Assembly (NCBI GenBank): GCA_035938875.1
Contig: DASZGL010000095.1
Span: 1 to 64,000 of the forward strand
Direction: 5' to 3'
Source of the DNA: DASZGL01 sp035938875
Lineage (GTDB): Bacteria > Chloroflexota > Dormibacteria > Aeolococcales > Aeolococcaceae
DNA: 64,000 nucleotides
Positions 1-8,253 of this stretch are shown here, piece after piece (the first letter of the stretch is position 1; each line of letters begins with the position of its first letter). The notes under the pieces are model-generated. The model made no database searches, was not told where the DNA came from, and saw only the letters and a program-made list of their open reading frames with translations. A program made the position numbers and the translations under genes.

Positions 1-131
1 CCCACTGGTGCCGCAGTACCGAGGGCCCAGCCGAGGATGACCGGCACCAGAACCAGCACCAACACTCTCCGGGCACGTCGCCCAAAGGCGCCGTCTCGCA
101 CATCGAACCGTCGCTCAGAGTTACGCAGCAT
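1..131 (-). CDS. N-terminus of an unidentified membrane or secreted protein (cut by window start)
   Basis: The reverse strand is open from an ATG at 131 to the window edge, about 43 codons with no stop. It reads a basic start (MLRNSERRF), a short charged stretch, then a hydrophobic run VLVLVLVPVILGWALG typical of a signal anchor or signal peptide. A second ATG lies two codons upstream at 137. The GGGAG at 138-142 is better spaced for the ATG at 131. It diverges from the repeat protein at 401, and the 260 bases between them would hold both promoters; I see no convincing -35/-10 pair there. Function unknown; the piece is too short to assign. Confidence 0.45.
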   Translation of the reverse strand, partial: MLRNSERRFDVRDGAFGRRARRVLVLVLVPVILGWALGTAAPV

Positions 132-400
132 CCCCATCTCCCGCACCGTGGATGGTCAATTCGGTCGTTTCGGAGGCAGTGGCCTGGCGCACCGGGAGGC
201 GACCATTCGAGCCACTACGACGAGAACAACGCATGAGGCGCACAAACGGGCCGGGTTGAAACCGGGACCGATTCGGGCGGACAGACTGGCGACCCCCAGC
301 GTTGTACCCACTGCGGAGGCGCCCGCCTGTCGACACCCTGGCAGCGGCTGGCCTTCCCGTTTGCTGTGTATGAACGTTTTCGAACAAGGGGATCAGGTCA

Positions 401-2986
401 ATGGGTCTTAGGCAGACGTCGACCGTAGGCAGACCCCGTCCTCATGGACGCCGGTTGTCCGTAAGGCGGGGCACGATCGCGGCGGTCGGCATCGCTGCGC
501 TGGCACTCTTCGGGCTCCCGGGCAGCCTCGGGTCTCCGGTGCACGTGGGAGCGGCCAACACCTGCACGTGGACCGGCGGCACCGGCACCACCATGTTGTG
601 GAGCGACCCGGCCAACTGGAGCACGTGCGGCGCTAGTTCGCCTGCGGTGGCGGCCGGAGACACGCTCAATTTCCCGTCAGTGGTGTCGCCGGCATTCCCG
701 ACCTCCAACAACGACATTGCGGCCAACACGATCTTCGCCGCGATCAACTTCACCGGAACCCACTCCGTCACCGCCGGCAACGCGCTCGGCGTCAACGGCA
801 GCATCACCTCCTCCGGCGCCGGGAGCATCACACCGGCGGTGGCCCTTTCCGGCCCGACTCCCTTCCCCATCAGCGGCGCCGGCACTCTCAGCCTGGGCGC
901 TGTCTCGGGCAATGGAATCGGCTTCTCCGGACCCGGTACCCTCACCCTTGGAACCGACACTGGTGGCGCCGTCACCGTGAGCGGAGGAACGCTCAGCGTC
1001 ACCGGCTCTACTTCCAACGCGGTGACCGTCAGCGCGGGCACGCTGAGCGGCACCGGAACGATCACCGGCATCATCATGAACGGCGGCACCCTGTCGGCTG
1101 GCCTCCACGACAGCAGCACACTCTCTCTCGGTGCAGCTGCCATCTACAGCGCCGCGGCCGGCACCACCACTGCAGTGACCGGTGCAGCCACGCTGGCCGC
1201 CGGGACGACGCTCGCGGTTCCGAGCGCCGGCGCCTCACCAACTGGAAGCCCATTCACGATCCTGACTGCGGCGTCGGTGACCGGCACCTTCAGCAACCCA
1301 GGCGGCATCGTGGACAGTCCCACGCGCCGCTTCTCGATCTCCTACACGGCTACCAGCGTCGTGCTGACCGACATCGGCGCAACGGGAGCCATCGCCACGA
1401 CGACGACTCTGCTCCCCGCGTCCAACCCGTCGGCCAACCCGCCCTTCCTCACCGCGCTCGTGACGGCCCTGCGAAGCCCCAGCTGTGTGCCATCGCCGAC
1501 GTGTCCGGCTCCGTTCGGAAACGTGACCTTCTTCGTCGACGGTGTACAGGACACGACCACCCTCCCCAATCCGGTGACACTGGTGGCCACCAACAACAAC
1601 CCGGATACGGCGACTGCCGTCTACACCCCCACGCTGACGCCCGGTGGTCACACCATCACGGCGACGTACAACACTGGGAACCCGAACGTATTCACCACGA
1701 GCAGCGCGGTGGCGATACGCGAACTGGTCCTCGCTGCGGCACTGCCGCCATCCCCAACGCCGGCCGGCCCTTCGTTTGCCCCGCAGGGTGCCTTCATAAG
1801 CCCCGCGACGGGACTCGGACGCGCCATCGCCTCGGCGACCGTGGACAACACCGTCCCCACGATTCTGCTCGGCAGTGACAACGCCCGGGCCGTGACCCTG
1901 ACCATCCCCGCGGGGGCGCTCCCCAACGGGACCTCCGTCGCCATCTACGCAGGCGAGAGGCTGTCGATAGAGCCGTTGCTCCCGCCACCCGCCGGCCAGT
2001 CGTATTTCATGGGCGCGGGGATCACCTGGCAGGCGCCGGACGGGTCAACCCCTGCCATGGCCTCACCGGCGTCGGTCACGATGGTCGGTGCTGGGATCGC
2101 GCCGGGTGCATTTTTCTACCAGACCACGGCGACCGGTCTCGTGCCCCTGAACGTCACCTTCGGGCTCGGCTTCGTGACAGTGCCGATCACGACAGATCCT
2201 GGCTTTGTCATCACCGGCAAGCCGCCGTCGCCGCAGGGCTACTGGATGGTCGCCAGAGACGGCGGCATCTTCCCCTTCGGAACGGCACCCGGCTACGGGT
2301 CGACCGGGAACCTTCGGCTCAACGCGCCGATCGTGGCGATGTGCCGTACCCCGGACGGACTCGGGTACTGGCTGGTGGCCTCCGACGGTGGCATCTTCCC
2401 GTTCGGATCAGCTCACGGGATTGGCTCGTTGGGCGGACTGTCGCTCAACGCGCCGATCGTTGGGATGGCGTCGACACCCGCCGGCTTCGGGTACTGGCTG
2501 GTGGGTTCCGATGGCGGCGTCTTCCCATTCGGCTCGGCCAAGGGCTACGGCTCGATGGGAGACCGGCACCTCAACAAGCCGATCGTGGCCATCGTGTCGA
2601 CGCACAGCGGTCACGGCTACTGGCTGGTGGCGTCGGACGGCGGCATCTTCCCCTTCGGCGACGCCGGAGGCTTCGGCTCGACCGGCGGCATCACGCTCAA
2701 CCAGCCGATCGTCGGAATGGAAAGGACGAGCGACGACGGCGGCTACTGGATGGTCGCGTCGGACGGCGGCATCTTCCCCTTCGGTGATGCCCAGGGCTAC
2801 GGGTCCACGGGCAACCTGATCCTCAACCAGCCGATCGTCGGCATGGCCGCCACCGTGACCGGCAAGGGCTACTGGCTGGCGGCCGCGGACGGAGGCCTCT
2901 TCCCCTTCGGCGCGGCCCTGGGAGTGGGATCGCTCGGCGGCATCCGTCTCAACCAGCCCATCGTCGGAATCGCGGTCGAGAAGTAA
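401..2986 (+). CDS. Secreted protein with beta-rich N-terminus, Ig-like domain and six C-terminal 42-residue repeats
   Basis: 861 residues from ATG, with AAGGGG about 14-19 bases upstream. A basic N-terminus and hydrophobic segment around residues 25-45 look like a Sec signal peptide. Residues about 60-320 are a Gly/Thr/Ser-rich region (repeated SGAGSLTLG-like steps) resembling a beta-helix or adhesin passenger. Residues about 330-450 resemble a bacterial Ig-like domain (VTFFVDG, GGHTITATY). Residues 613-861 are six near-identical 42-residue repeats with core GYWLVASDGGIFPFG, a module I recall from secreted proteins of Actinomycetota, where it often sits beside cell-wall or esterase domains. 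No enzyme domain is visible, so an adhesive or surface-binding role is an inference. Confidence 0.8.
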   Translation: MGLRQTSTVGRPRPHGRRLSVRRGTIAAVGIAALALFGLPGSLGSPVHVGAANTCTWTGGTGTTMLWSDPANWSTCGASSPAVAAGDTLNFPSVVSPAFPTSNNDIAANTIFAAINFTGTHSVTAGNALGVNGSITSSGAGSITPAVALSGPTPFPISGAGTLSLGAVSGNGIGFSGPGTLTLGTDTGGAVTVSGGTLSVTGSTSNAVTVSAGTLSGTGTITGIIMNGGTLSAGLHDSSTLSLGAAAIYSAAAGTTTAVTGAATLAAGTTLAVPSAGASPTGSPFTILTAASVTGTFSNPGGIVDSPTRRFSISYTATSVVLTDIGATGAIATTTTLLPASNPSANPPFLTALVTALRSPSCVPSPTCPAPFGNVTFFVDGVQDTTTLPNPVTLVATNNNPDTATAVYTPTLTPGGHTITATYNTGNPNVFTTSSAVAIRELVLAAALPPSPTPAGPSFAPQGAFISPATGLGRAIASATVDNTVPTILLGSDNARAVTLTIPAGALPNGTSVAIYAGERLSIEPLLPPPAGQSYFMGAGITWQAPDGSTPAMASPASVTMVGAGIAPGAFFYQTTATGLVPLNVTFGLGFVTVPITTDPGFVITGKPPSPQGYWMVARDGGIFPFGTAPGYGSTGNLRLNAPIVAMCRTPDGLGYWLVASDGGIFPFGSAHGIGSLGGLSLNAPIVGMASTPAGFGYWLVGSDGGVFPFGSAKGYGSMGDRHLNKPIVAIVSTHSGHGYWLVASDGGIFPFGDAGGFGSTGGITLNQPIVGMERTSDDGGYWMVASDGGIFPFGDAQGYGSTGNLILNQPIVGMAATVTGKGYWLAAADGGLFPFGAALGVGSLGGIRLNQPIVGIAVEK
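2237..2983 (+). repeat. Six tandem 126-bp coding repeats
   Basis: In-frame repeats of 42 codons begin at 2237, 2363, 2489, 2615, 2741 and 2867; the last is 39 codons. Each encodes GYW(L/M)VAxDGG(I/V/L)FPFG, then a Gly-rich segment, then LNxPIV(G/A)M and a variable 7-8 residue linker. Aromatic and Gly positions are conserved while linkers vary, suggesting repeated blades or strands of one fold rather than recent duplication. Confidence 0.95.
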
Positions 2987-3002
2987 GGTAGTCGAAGCGG
3001 CG

Positions 3003-3033
3003 GGAGGGTGACGAGAGCGTCTCGCCGCCCTCC
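3003..3033 (+). terminator. Stem-loop after the repeat protein gene
   Basis: GGAGGG (3003-3008) pairs with CCCTCC (3028-3033), and inside it CGAGA (3012-3016) pairs with TCTCG (3020-3024) around a GCG loop. It lies 16 bases after the stop at 2986. No T-run follows, so it could act as a terminator or 3'-end stabiliser but is not a canonical intrinsic terminator. Confidence 0.4.
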
Positions 3034-3098
3034 GCGCGGCCTCGGGCGTCGTAGCCTGAGGGCTAACTTTCCATGGGGCGAACGGAGGCAGAGCCGCG

Positions 3099-4259
3099 GT
3101 GACGCGCACACGAGTCACGGTGGCCGCCGTTGTCGCCGCCGTTCTGCTCGGCTCGGTGATCGCCTTCGCCGTCTCGCGTGCCTCGCACCCCGGACCGACT
3201 GCGCAGGGCTCGTCCTCGTCGGCCGGATCGACCAGCCGGGGTGGCGATGGGTCCGCGTCCTCGCCCAGCGAGGGCGGCGCGAGCTCGTCGCCGAGTAGCT
3301 CGACGAGCAGTAGCCCGAAGGCATCGCCGCGAGCGGGACAGCCGACGACGAGCTCCTCATCGGGTGGCCACCCCACCTCGGCCGGAATTCCGACGGCGGC
3401 ACCGACACCGCACCCGATCTCAACGAGCAGCTCGCTGCCGCTCCCCATCCGTGCGGCCTTCTACTACCCGTGGTTCCCCCAGACCTGGGGCTCGCCGCCC
3501 AACAACGCCTACACCCACTACCACCCCACACTCGGCTACTACAGCTCGGCCGACCAGGCCACCGTGCAGAAGCACGTCGCCGCCATGCAGTACGGCCACC
3601 TGCAGGCGGGTATAGCGTCCTGGTGGGGGCAGGGGTCCGACACCGACGCCAACATCCCACTGCTGCTCTCGGTGGCGAGGGGGGCCGGCTTCAAATGGGC
3701 CTTGTACTACGAGGCGGAGGGGAATCAGGTCCCTGGAGTGGCGGGTTCGCCGAACCCGACCGTCCCCCAGATCACCTCGGACCTCAGCTACATCAAGACC
3801 AGGTACGCGGGGGATCCCGGCTACCTGCACGTCAACGGCAAGCCGGTGGTGTTCGTCTACGGGGATCCCAGCGACTCGTGCGCGACCGCGGACCGCTGGA
3901 AGCAGGCCAATACCCTCGGCTTCTACGTTCAGCTCAAGGTCTTTTCCGGCTACCAGGGCTGCGCCAGCCAGCCCGACGGTTGGCACCAGTACGGACCGGA
4001 TTCGGCCAGCGACTCGCAGTCCGGGTACAGCTTCACCATCAGTCCCGGGTTCTGGAAGGCCGGCGAGCAGACGCCCCGCCTGGCCCGCGATCCGGCCACG
4101 TTCAGTCGCAACGCACAGACGATGGTCGCCTCGGGGGCACCGTGGCAGCTCGTGACCACCTTCAACGAATGGGGTGAGGGCACCGCGGTGGAGAGCGCCT
4201 CGGAGTGGGCGTCGGCGTCGGGGTACGGCACGTACCTGGACACCCTTCACAACTATTGA
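3099..4259 (+). CDS. Secreted or membrane-anchored GH99-like glycoside hydrolase
   Basis: 386 residues from GTG with GGAGG 11 bases upstream. An N-terminal hydrophobic segment (about residues 7-26) is followed by about 80 residues of Ser/Gly/Pro linker, then a catalytic-like domain starting near residue 118 with AAFYYPWFPQTW. The FNEWGEGTAVE motif at 355-365 (E357, E360) corresponds to the C-terminal acidic motif of GH99 endo-alpha-mannosidase-like and related (beta/alpha)8 proteins. The domain is about 265 residues, shorter than classical GH99. A likely role is cleavage or binding of a surface or environmental glycan; the substrate cannot be read from sequence. A second, divergent relative lies at 12879. 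Confidence 0.75.
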   Translation: MTRTRVTVAAVVAAVLLGSVIAFAVSRASHPGPTAQGSSSSAGSTSRGGDGSASSPSEGGASSSPSSSTSSSPKASPRAGQPTTSSSSGGHPTSAGIPTAAPTPHPISTSSSLPLPIRAAFYYPWFPQTWGSPPNNAYTHYHPTLGYYSSADQATVQKHVAAMQYGHLQAGIASWWGQGSDTDANIPLLLSVARGAGFKWALYYEAEGNQVPGVAGSPNPTVPQITSDLSYIKTRYAGDPGYLHVNGKPVVFVYGDPSDSCATADRWKQANTLGFYVQLKVFSGYQGCASQPDGWHQYGPDSASDSQSGYSFTISPGFWKAGEQTPRLARDPATFSRNAQTMVASGAPWQLVTTFNEWGEGTAVESASEWASASGYGTYLDTLHNY

Positions 4260-4347
4260 CGGGGACGCCACATTTTCAGCCCCATACGCGGACGGCTGTG
4301 CAGCGCGCCGTATCTGCGCAGTCTGAAGCGCCTGGCGCGAAAACGAT

Positions 4348-4378
4348 GGTCTTAACAACAACCCCCGGGTCTTAACAA
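4348..4378 (+). repeat. Direct repeat GGTCTTAACAA, two copies 20 bp apart
   Basis: GGTCTTAACAA occurs at 4348-4358 and again at 4368-4378, separated by ACAACCCCCGG-type spacer, so the copies sit on the same helical face. The repeat lies about 90-120 bases upstream of the ECF sigma gene. It could be an activator or sigma-factor recognition element for that promoter; no other feature explains it. Confidence 0.5.
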
Positions 4379-4465
4379 GAACCGTTTGCCTCCCGCCCCC
4401 CTCCATAACTACTGTTCCTGTCGGCGGGCGCGCGGGAAGGACGAATTCATTGAGGGGGTGTGGTT

Positions 4466-5344
4466 ATGGGGGCAGCGCTCGCGACCCTCGTGCCCATCTA
4501 CGAGGCGCCGGATGAGGCGCTCGTGGAGAGCGGGCAGGGAACCGACGACGACACGTGGCAAACCCTGTGTGTCGCAGAGCCTCCCGCCCAGTCGTCAGCC
4601 ACAGGCGACAGCGACCTCGAGCTGATCGCCGCATGTCGGCGCGGCGACGACGACGCTTTCGAATCGCTCTGCCACCGGTTTGAATCGCGCATCCGCGGGG
4701 TCTGCTGGCAGTACCTCCGCGATCCGCAGATCATCGACGACCTGGTCCAGGAGACCTTCTGCAAACTCCTCGTCTGCATTCCGCAGATGGACGCGACCTT
4801 CAACGTCGCCGGGTGGGTGTACCGCGTCGCCACCAACCTCTGCCTCGATGAGCTGCGACGTGTGACCCGTCACCGCCGCTTCCATCTCTCCGATGGACCA
4901 GCGAGCGAACGGGCAACGCTGGAGCTGGTCGACGCGAGCCGCTCGGTCCAGCCCGACGAGGCGTTCGACCTGGCCATGACGCGTGACATGGTCAGGGAGG
5001 CGGTCCGCCGGCTACCCGCCCGCCAGCGACGTCTTCTGCTCCTCCGGGACGTGGACGGGATGTCCCATGAGCGCATCGCCGACGTGCTGAGCGTCCCGCC
5101 GGGGACCATCCACGGCGCACTCACTCGCGCCCGCGAGCGCTTCAAGGAGATCTACGTGGCGCTGGACGGGCGGCAACCGCGCGGCGGCGAGTGCGCCAAG
5201 GTAGGTTTCGCGATCGAGAACCTGCAGCGCAGCGCCGTCCGGCGCGACCGCTTGCGGTCGATCGAGCGCCACGTCGACGCGTGCTCGCCGTGCCGTGATC
5301 GGTTCGGACCGTCAGCGGCGATTCGTTTCGGCGTCTGCGCCTGA
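4466..5344 (+). CDS. ECF-type RNA polymerase sigma factor with C-terminal zinc-finger-like (ZAS) tail
   Basis: 292 residues from ATG 4466, chosen because GAGGGGG ends 7 bases upstream; GTG 4460 is also in frame. Region 2 spans about residues 50-125 (LIAACRRGDDDAF, DDLVQETFCKLL) and region 4 about 175-230 (LPARQRRLLLLRDVDGMS, then the recognition helix IADVLSVPPGTIHGALTRAR). After region 4 comes a Cys/His array C243-x25-H269-x3-C273-x2-C276, the pattern of zinc-binding anti-sigma domains (H-x3-C-x2-C). Such domains normally sit in a separate anti-sigma protein. The tail may make this factor self-regulated or redox responsive; that is inference. The next gene encodes a kinase-like protein. Confidence 0.88.
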   Translation: MGAALATLVPIYEAPDEALVESGQGTDDDTWQTLCVAEPPAQSSATGDSDLELIAACRRGDDDAFESLCHRFESRIRGVCWQYLRDPQIIDDLVQETFCKLLVCIPQMDATFNVAGWVYRVATNLCLDELRRVTRHRRFHLSDGPASERATLELVDASRSVQPDEAFDLAMTRDMVREAVRRLPARQRRLLLLRDVDGMSHERIADVLSVPPGTIHGALTRARERFKEIYVALDGRQPRGGECAKVGFAIENLQRSAVRRDRLRSIERHVDACSPCRDRFGPSAAIRFGVCA

Positions 5345-5481
5345 CGTTCGACGCGGCCGGCGCGGCCGGCGCGGCCGAAGAGTCTGAACCGGCGGACCGT
5401 TTTCGTCCACTGGACGTTGTTGGGTTCAGTGGGGTCAGGCGACGGTGTGGCGTGGATTGCCGCCGCATCCTTGGAGAACGC

Positions 5482-6297
5482 ATGGACGACGACGACGGTC
5501 GGGGTCAGGATGACGTTCAGCTCGCGGCTCAGACGGTGGTCTTTCGAGACATCTGGCAAGGCCGCGTAACCGATCGGAGGCTAAGCGAACCTCGCCGACG
5601 TGGCGATGGCGGCCAGCGCAAGGACGACGGTGATCGCACCCGAGTGATAGCCACGTTGCTCAGAACGCGTCAGCAGGAACGGCGCGCCATGTCCTCCTCA
5701 ATCAAAGCCGAGACGCTGCAGCTGCTCGCCTCCATGCACGTCCAGCTCGGACGCCTGCGCAGCCGCCTCCACGATCCGGACCAGCTCGACGTGGCCGCTC
5801 GAATCGACGAGACGTTGCGCATGGCGGAGGATCAGCTGCGCCGGCTGACCTGTGATCTCAAGCCCCCCGTGCTCGACCTCGAACGTGGACTTGGCGAGGC
5901 GATCGCGCGCTACGTCGCTGAGCTTGGCGAGGCTTCGGGGGACCGATACCGCGTCTGGTCGGACCTCACCGACGAGCCTTCTCCCGAGGCGGGCGACGCC
6001 ATCTACCTCCTCGTCCAGGTGGCCCTCGCCAACCTGCGACTGCAGGGTGGCGGTGCCGTGACCGACATAACGCTGACCAGCATTCGCAGCGGGGTCCTGC
6101 TGACCGTCGCCGTCACAGGCGAACAGCAGAACGCCGTCACGCCGGACGCCCTGATCGCCGTTCGCGTCTCCCTCCTCGAGATGCAGGAGTACGCGGACGC
6201 CGTCGGGGGGTGGTGTGAGGCCACAGATGATGCCGATCAACGCGTGTTCGAGTGCTGGATCCCATCTGCGCAGACGGTCGGCCGGGTCGCTCTGTAG
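5482..6297 (+). CDS. Degenerate histidine-kinase-like protein (HisKA_3/NarL-sensor type)
   Basis: 271 residues from ATG 5482, preceded by GGAG at 5473; GTG starts at 5452 and 5644 are possible. Residues about 55-130 align by eye with the dimerisation helices of NarX/DesK-type kinases (RQQERRAM, RRLTCDLKPPVLDLERGLGEAI). The phosphoacceptor His expected after ERRAM is absent (SSSIKAE). The following ATPase-like region keeps an N-box Asn (VALANLRLQG), but the DxGxG G1 box is missing. There is no membrane segment. It is therefore probably catalytically dead and may be a regulatory partner, perhaps of the sigma factor 137 bases upstream. Confidence 0.6.
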   Translation: MDDDDGRGQDDVQLAAQTVVFRDIWQGRVTDRRLSEPRRRGDGGQRKDDGDRTRVIATLLRTRQQERRAMSSSIKAETLQLLASMHVQLGRLRSRLHDPDQLDVAARIDETLRMAEDQLRRLTCDLKPPVLDLERGLGEAIARYVAELGEASGDRYRVWSDLTDEPSPEAGDAIYLLVQVALANLRLQGGGAVTDITLTSIRSGVLLTVAVTGEQQNAVTPDALIAVRVSLLEMQEYADAVGGWCEATDDADQRVFECWIPSAQTVGRVAL

Positions 6298-6452
6298 TGG
6301 AGGGTCAGGCTCCACTGCCGCCCCCGGCCGAGCAGGAACCGGACAGTTTGGCAGGTTCGGACGTTGCAGTTGACACAGCCGCTCCATGGTGGCGGCACAC
6401 AGTCGTAGCGGTCCTGTTGCGACGCTCAACCGTCTTTGGGGGGAAAGCACCG

Positions 6453-6890
6453 GTGTCGAGAGCAATTGGGGAAGGGTGGAATCGGTTCCTGGGCGACGGG
6501 TCCCGGTTCCTTGTCGTCGGCGCCATGGGCATTGGCGTCAACCAGTTCGCGTTCTGGACGTTCGCAGAAATCTTTCATGTCCACTACCTGCTCGCCGCTG
6601 CGCTCGCGACCCAGGTCTCGACGACCTTCAACTTCCTGGGCATCGAGTACTGGGCGTTCACCGGCCGGGGTCGCACCGGCAAGATCCGCCGTTTCGTCAG
6701 CTACGACGCGCTCAACACAGCAGCGCTGGTCGTGCGCGTGCCGGTCCTGTGGGCGACAGTCACCGTGCTGCACGCCTCCTCGGGCGTCGGCAACCTGGTG
6801 TCCATCTTCGTGCTTCTCGCGTTTCGGTACGCGGTGTGTGACCTGCTTATCTGGCCGGTACGCCGCCTTCCAGAAGGAGCAGCGGCATGA
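6453..6890 (+). CDS. GtrA-like polytopic membrane protein (lipid-linked sugar flippase family)
   Basis: 145 residues from GTG 6453, preceded by GGGGGGAAAG; this start gives the usual GtrA length. In-frame extension to GTG 6252 would overlap the previous gene. Four membrane segments are visible, beginning RFLVVGAMGIGVNQFAFWTF and ending VSIFVLLAFRYAVCDLLIW. The FNFLGIEYWAF segment with a following basic stretch is typical of GtrA/DPMS-associated proteins, which help move polyprenyl-phosphate sugars across the membrane. Its TGA overlaps the ATG of the next gene, indicating translational coupling to the HprK-like gene and the GT39-like transferase. Confidence 0.75.
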   Translation: MSRAIGEGWNRFLGDGSRFLVVGAMGIGVNQFAFWTFAEIFHVHYLLAAALATQVSTTFNFLGIEYWAFTGRGRTGKIRRFVSYDALNTAALVVRVPVLWATVTVLHASSGVGNLVSIFVLLAFRYAVCDLLIWPVRRLPEGAAA

Positions 6891-8026
6891 GCATGTACAG
6901 CATGGCCCGCCCGGACGAGCCGACGCCCGAGCCTCAGTACTACTACGACATCGACGGTTTGCTCACAATTGAGTCCGCCGTGCGCCTGCCCGAGCTGGCG
7001 TTCTTCCGGGTGCTGAAGGCGAAGAATCCGGATCTGGTCATCGAGATCAAGGGCCCACGCCGTCCGCACCTGCGGACCTTCGCGATGATCCACCCGCCCG
7101 CGGCGCGGTTGCGCTACCGCGAGCAGGTGGGTGACCTTGGCGCCAACTTCGACATATACATCGGCACGCCGATCCACGTCGTCGTGACCCGGCTGCTGGC
7201 GTTCTCGCCGCACGTGCTCTACACGAACATCATCGAGGCGCTGCTGCGCTTCATCCTGCTCAGCAAGGACCACATGCTGCTGCATGCTGCCTGCCTGGGG
7301 CTCGACGGCCAAGGCGTCCTGCTGTCGGCGAAGACCGACACGGGAAAGACCAGTACGCTGCTGCGCCTGCTCCAAGACGATGCGAACGGAGTCTTCTACT
7401 CCGACGACATGACCATCATCAACGCCGACGGAATTGCGCAGCGGTACCCGAAGCCGCTGACCATCAGCAAGCACACCGTCAGCGCGCTCCAGATCGACCG
7501 GCTCACCCGTAAGCAACGGGCTGCCCTCGCGATCCAGAGCCGCCTCCACTCTCGCTCGGGACGCACCGTGGGCAAGCGCATCGCTCAGTCGCCGTTGCCC
7601 ATCATGGCCATCAACTCGATCGTGCAGGCGGCCATCCCGCCGCCCAAGTACATGGTCACCGACCTCATCGACACCCGCATCGGGGACAAGACGTCGATCG
7701 ATCGCCTCTTTGTCATCGCCCGCGGCGAGCCGCTCGCGGAGACGCTCGACCACGGCGAGATCGTCGAGCAGCTGCTCGAGAACACCGAGGACGCATATGG
7801 GTTCCCGCCCTACCAGCAGCTCGCGCCGTTGATCTCCGTGGGGGGCGTGTCCAATGACGTGCTGCGCCTGCGTGAGCGGGAGATCCTCACCGCCGCAATG
7901 AGCAACGTGCCCTGCGAGCGGATCACCCTGCCGGACTTCAGCTGGCCGACAGTAGTTCGTGACCGCTTGACCCGGGCGATGGAAGTCCGGGGGGTGGACA
8001 CGGCGAAGGTCGCGTACGCGGTATGA
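6887..8026 (+). CDS. HprK-like P-loop protein of a surface-glycan locus
   Basis: 379 residues, ATG overlapping the preceding TGA. The central region has a Walker-A-like loop AKTDTGKTST at about residues 148-157 (the first Gly of GxxxxGKT is Ala), preceded by LLHAACLGLDGQGVLL and followed by FYSDDMTII, an arrangement seen in HPr kinase C-terminal/PEP-carboxykinase-like P-loop proteins. The N-terminal 130 residues and the C-terminal 150 match nothing I recognise. HprK-like proteins occur in polysaccharide and peptide-modification clusters, where they may phosphorylate a small molecule or protein. Here it sits between a flippase-like and a glycosyltransferase gene. Kinase activity is inferred. 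Confidence 0.6.
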   Translation: MSMYSMARPDEPTPEPQYYYDIDGLLTIESAVRLPELAFFRVLKAKNPDLVIEIKGPRRPHLRTFAMIHPPAARLRYREQVGDLGANFDIYIGTPIHVVVTRLLAFSPHVLYTNIIEALLRFILLSKDHMLLHAACLGLDGQGVLLSAKTDTGKTSTLLRLLQDDANGVFYSDDMTIINADGIAQRYPKPLTISKHTVSALQIDRLTRKQRAALAIQSRLHSRSGRTVGKRIAQSPLPIMAINSIVQAAIPPPKYMVTDLIDTRIGDKTSIDRLFVIARGEPLAETLDHGEIVEQLLENTEDAYGFPPYQQLAPLISVGGVSNDVLRLREREILTAAMSNVPCERITLPDFSWPTVVRDRLTRAMEVRGVDTAKVAYAV

Positions 8027-8253
8027 GGCTGCGGCGCCCCGGTAGACCGGCAAGCGCCCGCACAACGGGGGTGAGCATGGCGGTCAGGACGAACCTGCGC
8101 GCCGTCCGCGCGACCATCAGCGGCGTACTCGGTCGCGTACGCGGCATGAGGTTGCGCCGCCCCGGTGGTCCGGCAGGCGCTCCCGCGACAGCGATGAGCA
8201 TCGCGGCCAGGGCCAATCTGATCGCCAGCCCCGCGGTCGTCCGCGTGGTATTC
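8008..8253 (+). repeat. Diverged 123-bp tandem duplication across a gene junction
   Basis: Unit 1 is 8008-8130 and unit 2 is 8131-8253. Both begin with GGTCGCGTACGCGG, followed by (T/C)ATGAGG(C/T)TGCG(G/C)CGCCCCGGT, and remain alignable to the end of the unit. Unit 1 contains the last codons and stop of the HprK-like gene and the ATG of the GT39 gene; unit 2 repeats that junction in the GT39 frame, giving two MRLRRPG starts at residues 1 and 42. Confidence 0.88.

Noticed and set aside
442..1143. Minus-strand frame with many Val/Pro residues over the repeat protein
   Set aside because: Mirror of the Thr/Gly-rich coding repeat on the plus strand, not an independent gene.
5345..5400. CGGCCGGCG tandem run after the sigma gene as a terminator
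   Set aside because: The repeats GCGGCCGGC are self-complementary but give no defined stem with loop and no T-run; kept only as low-complexity GC sequence.
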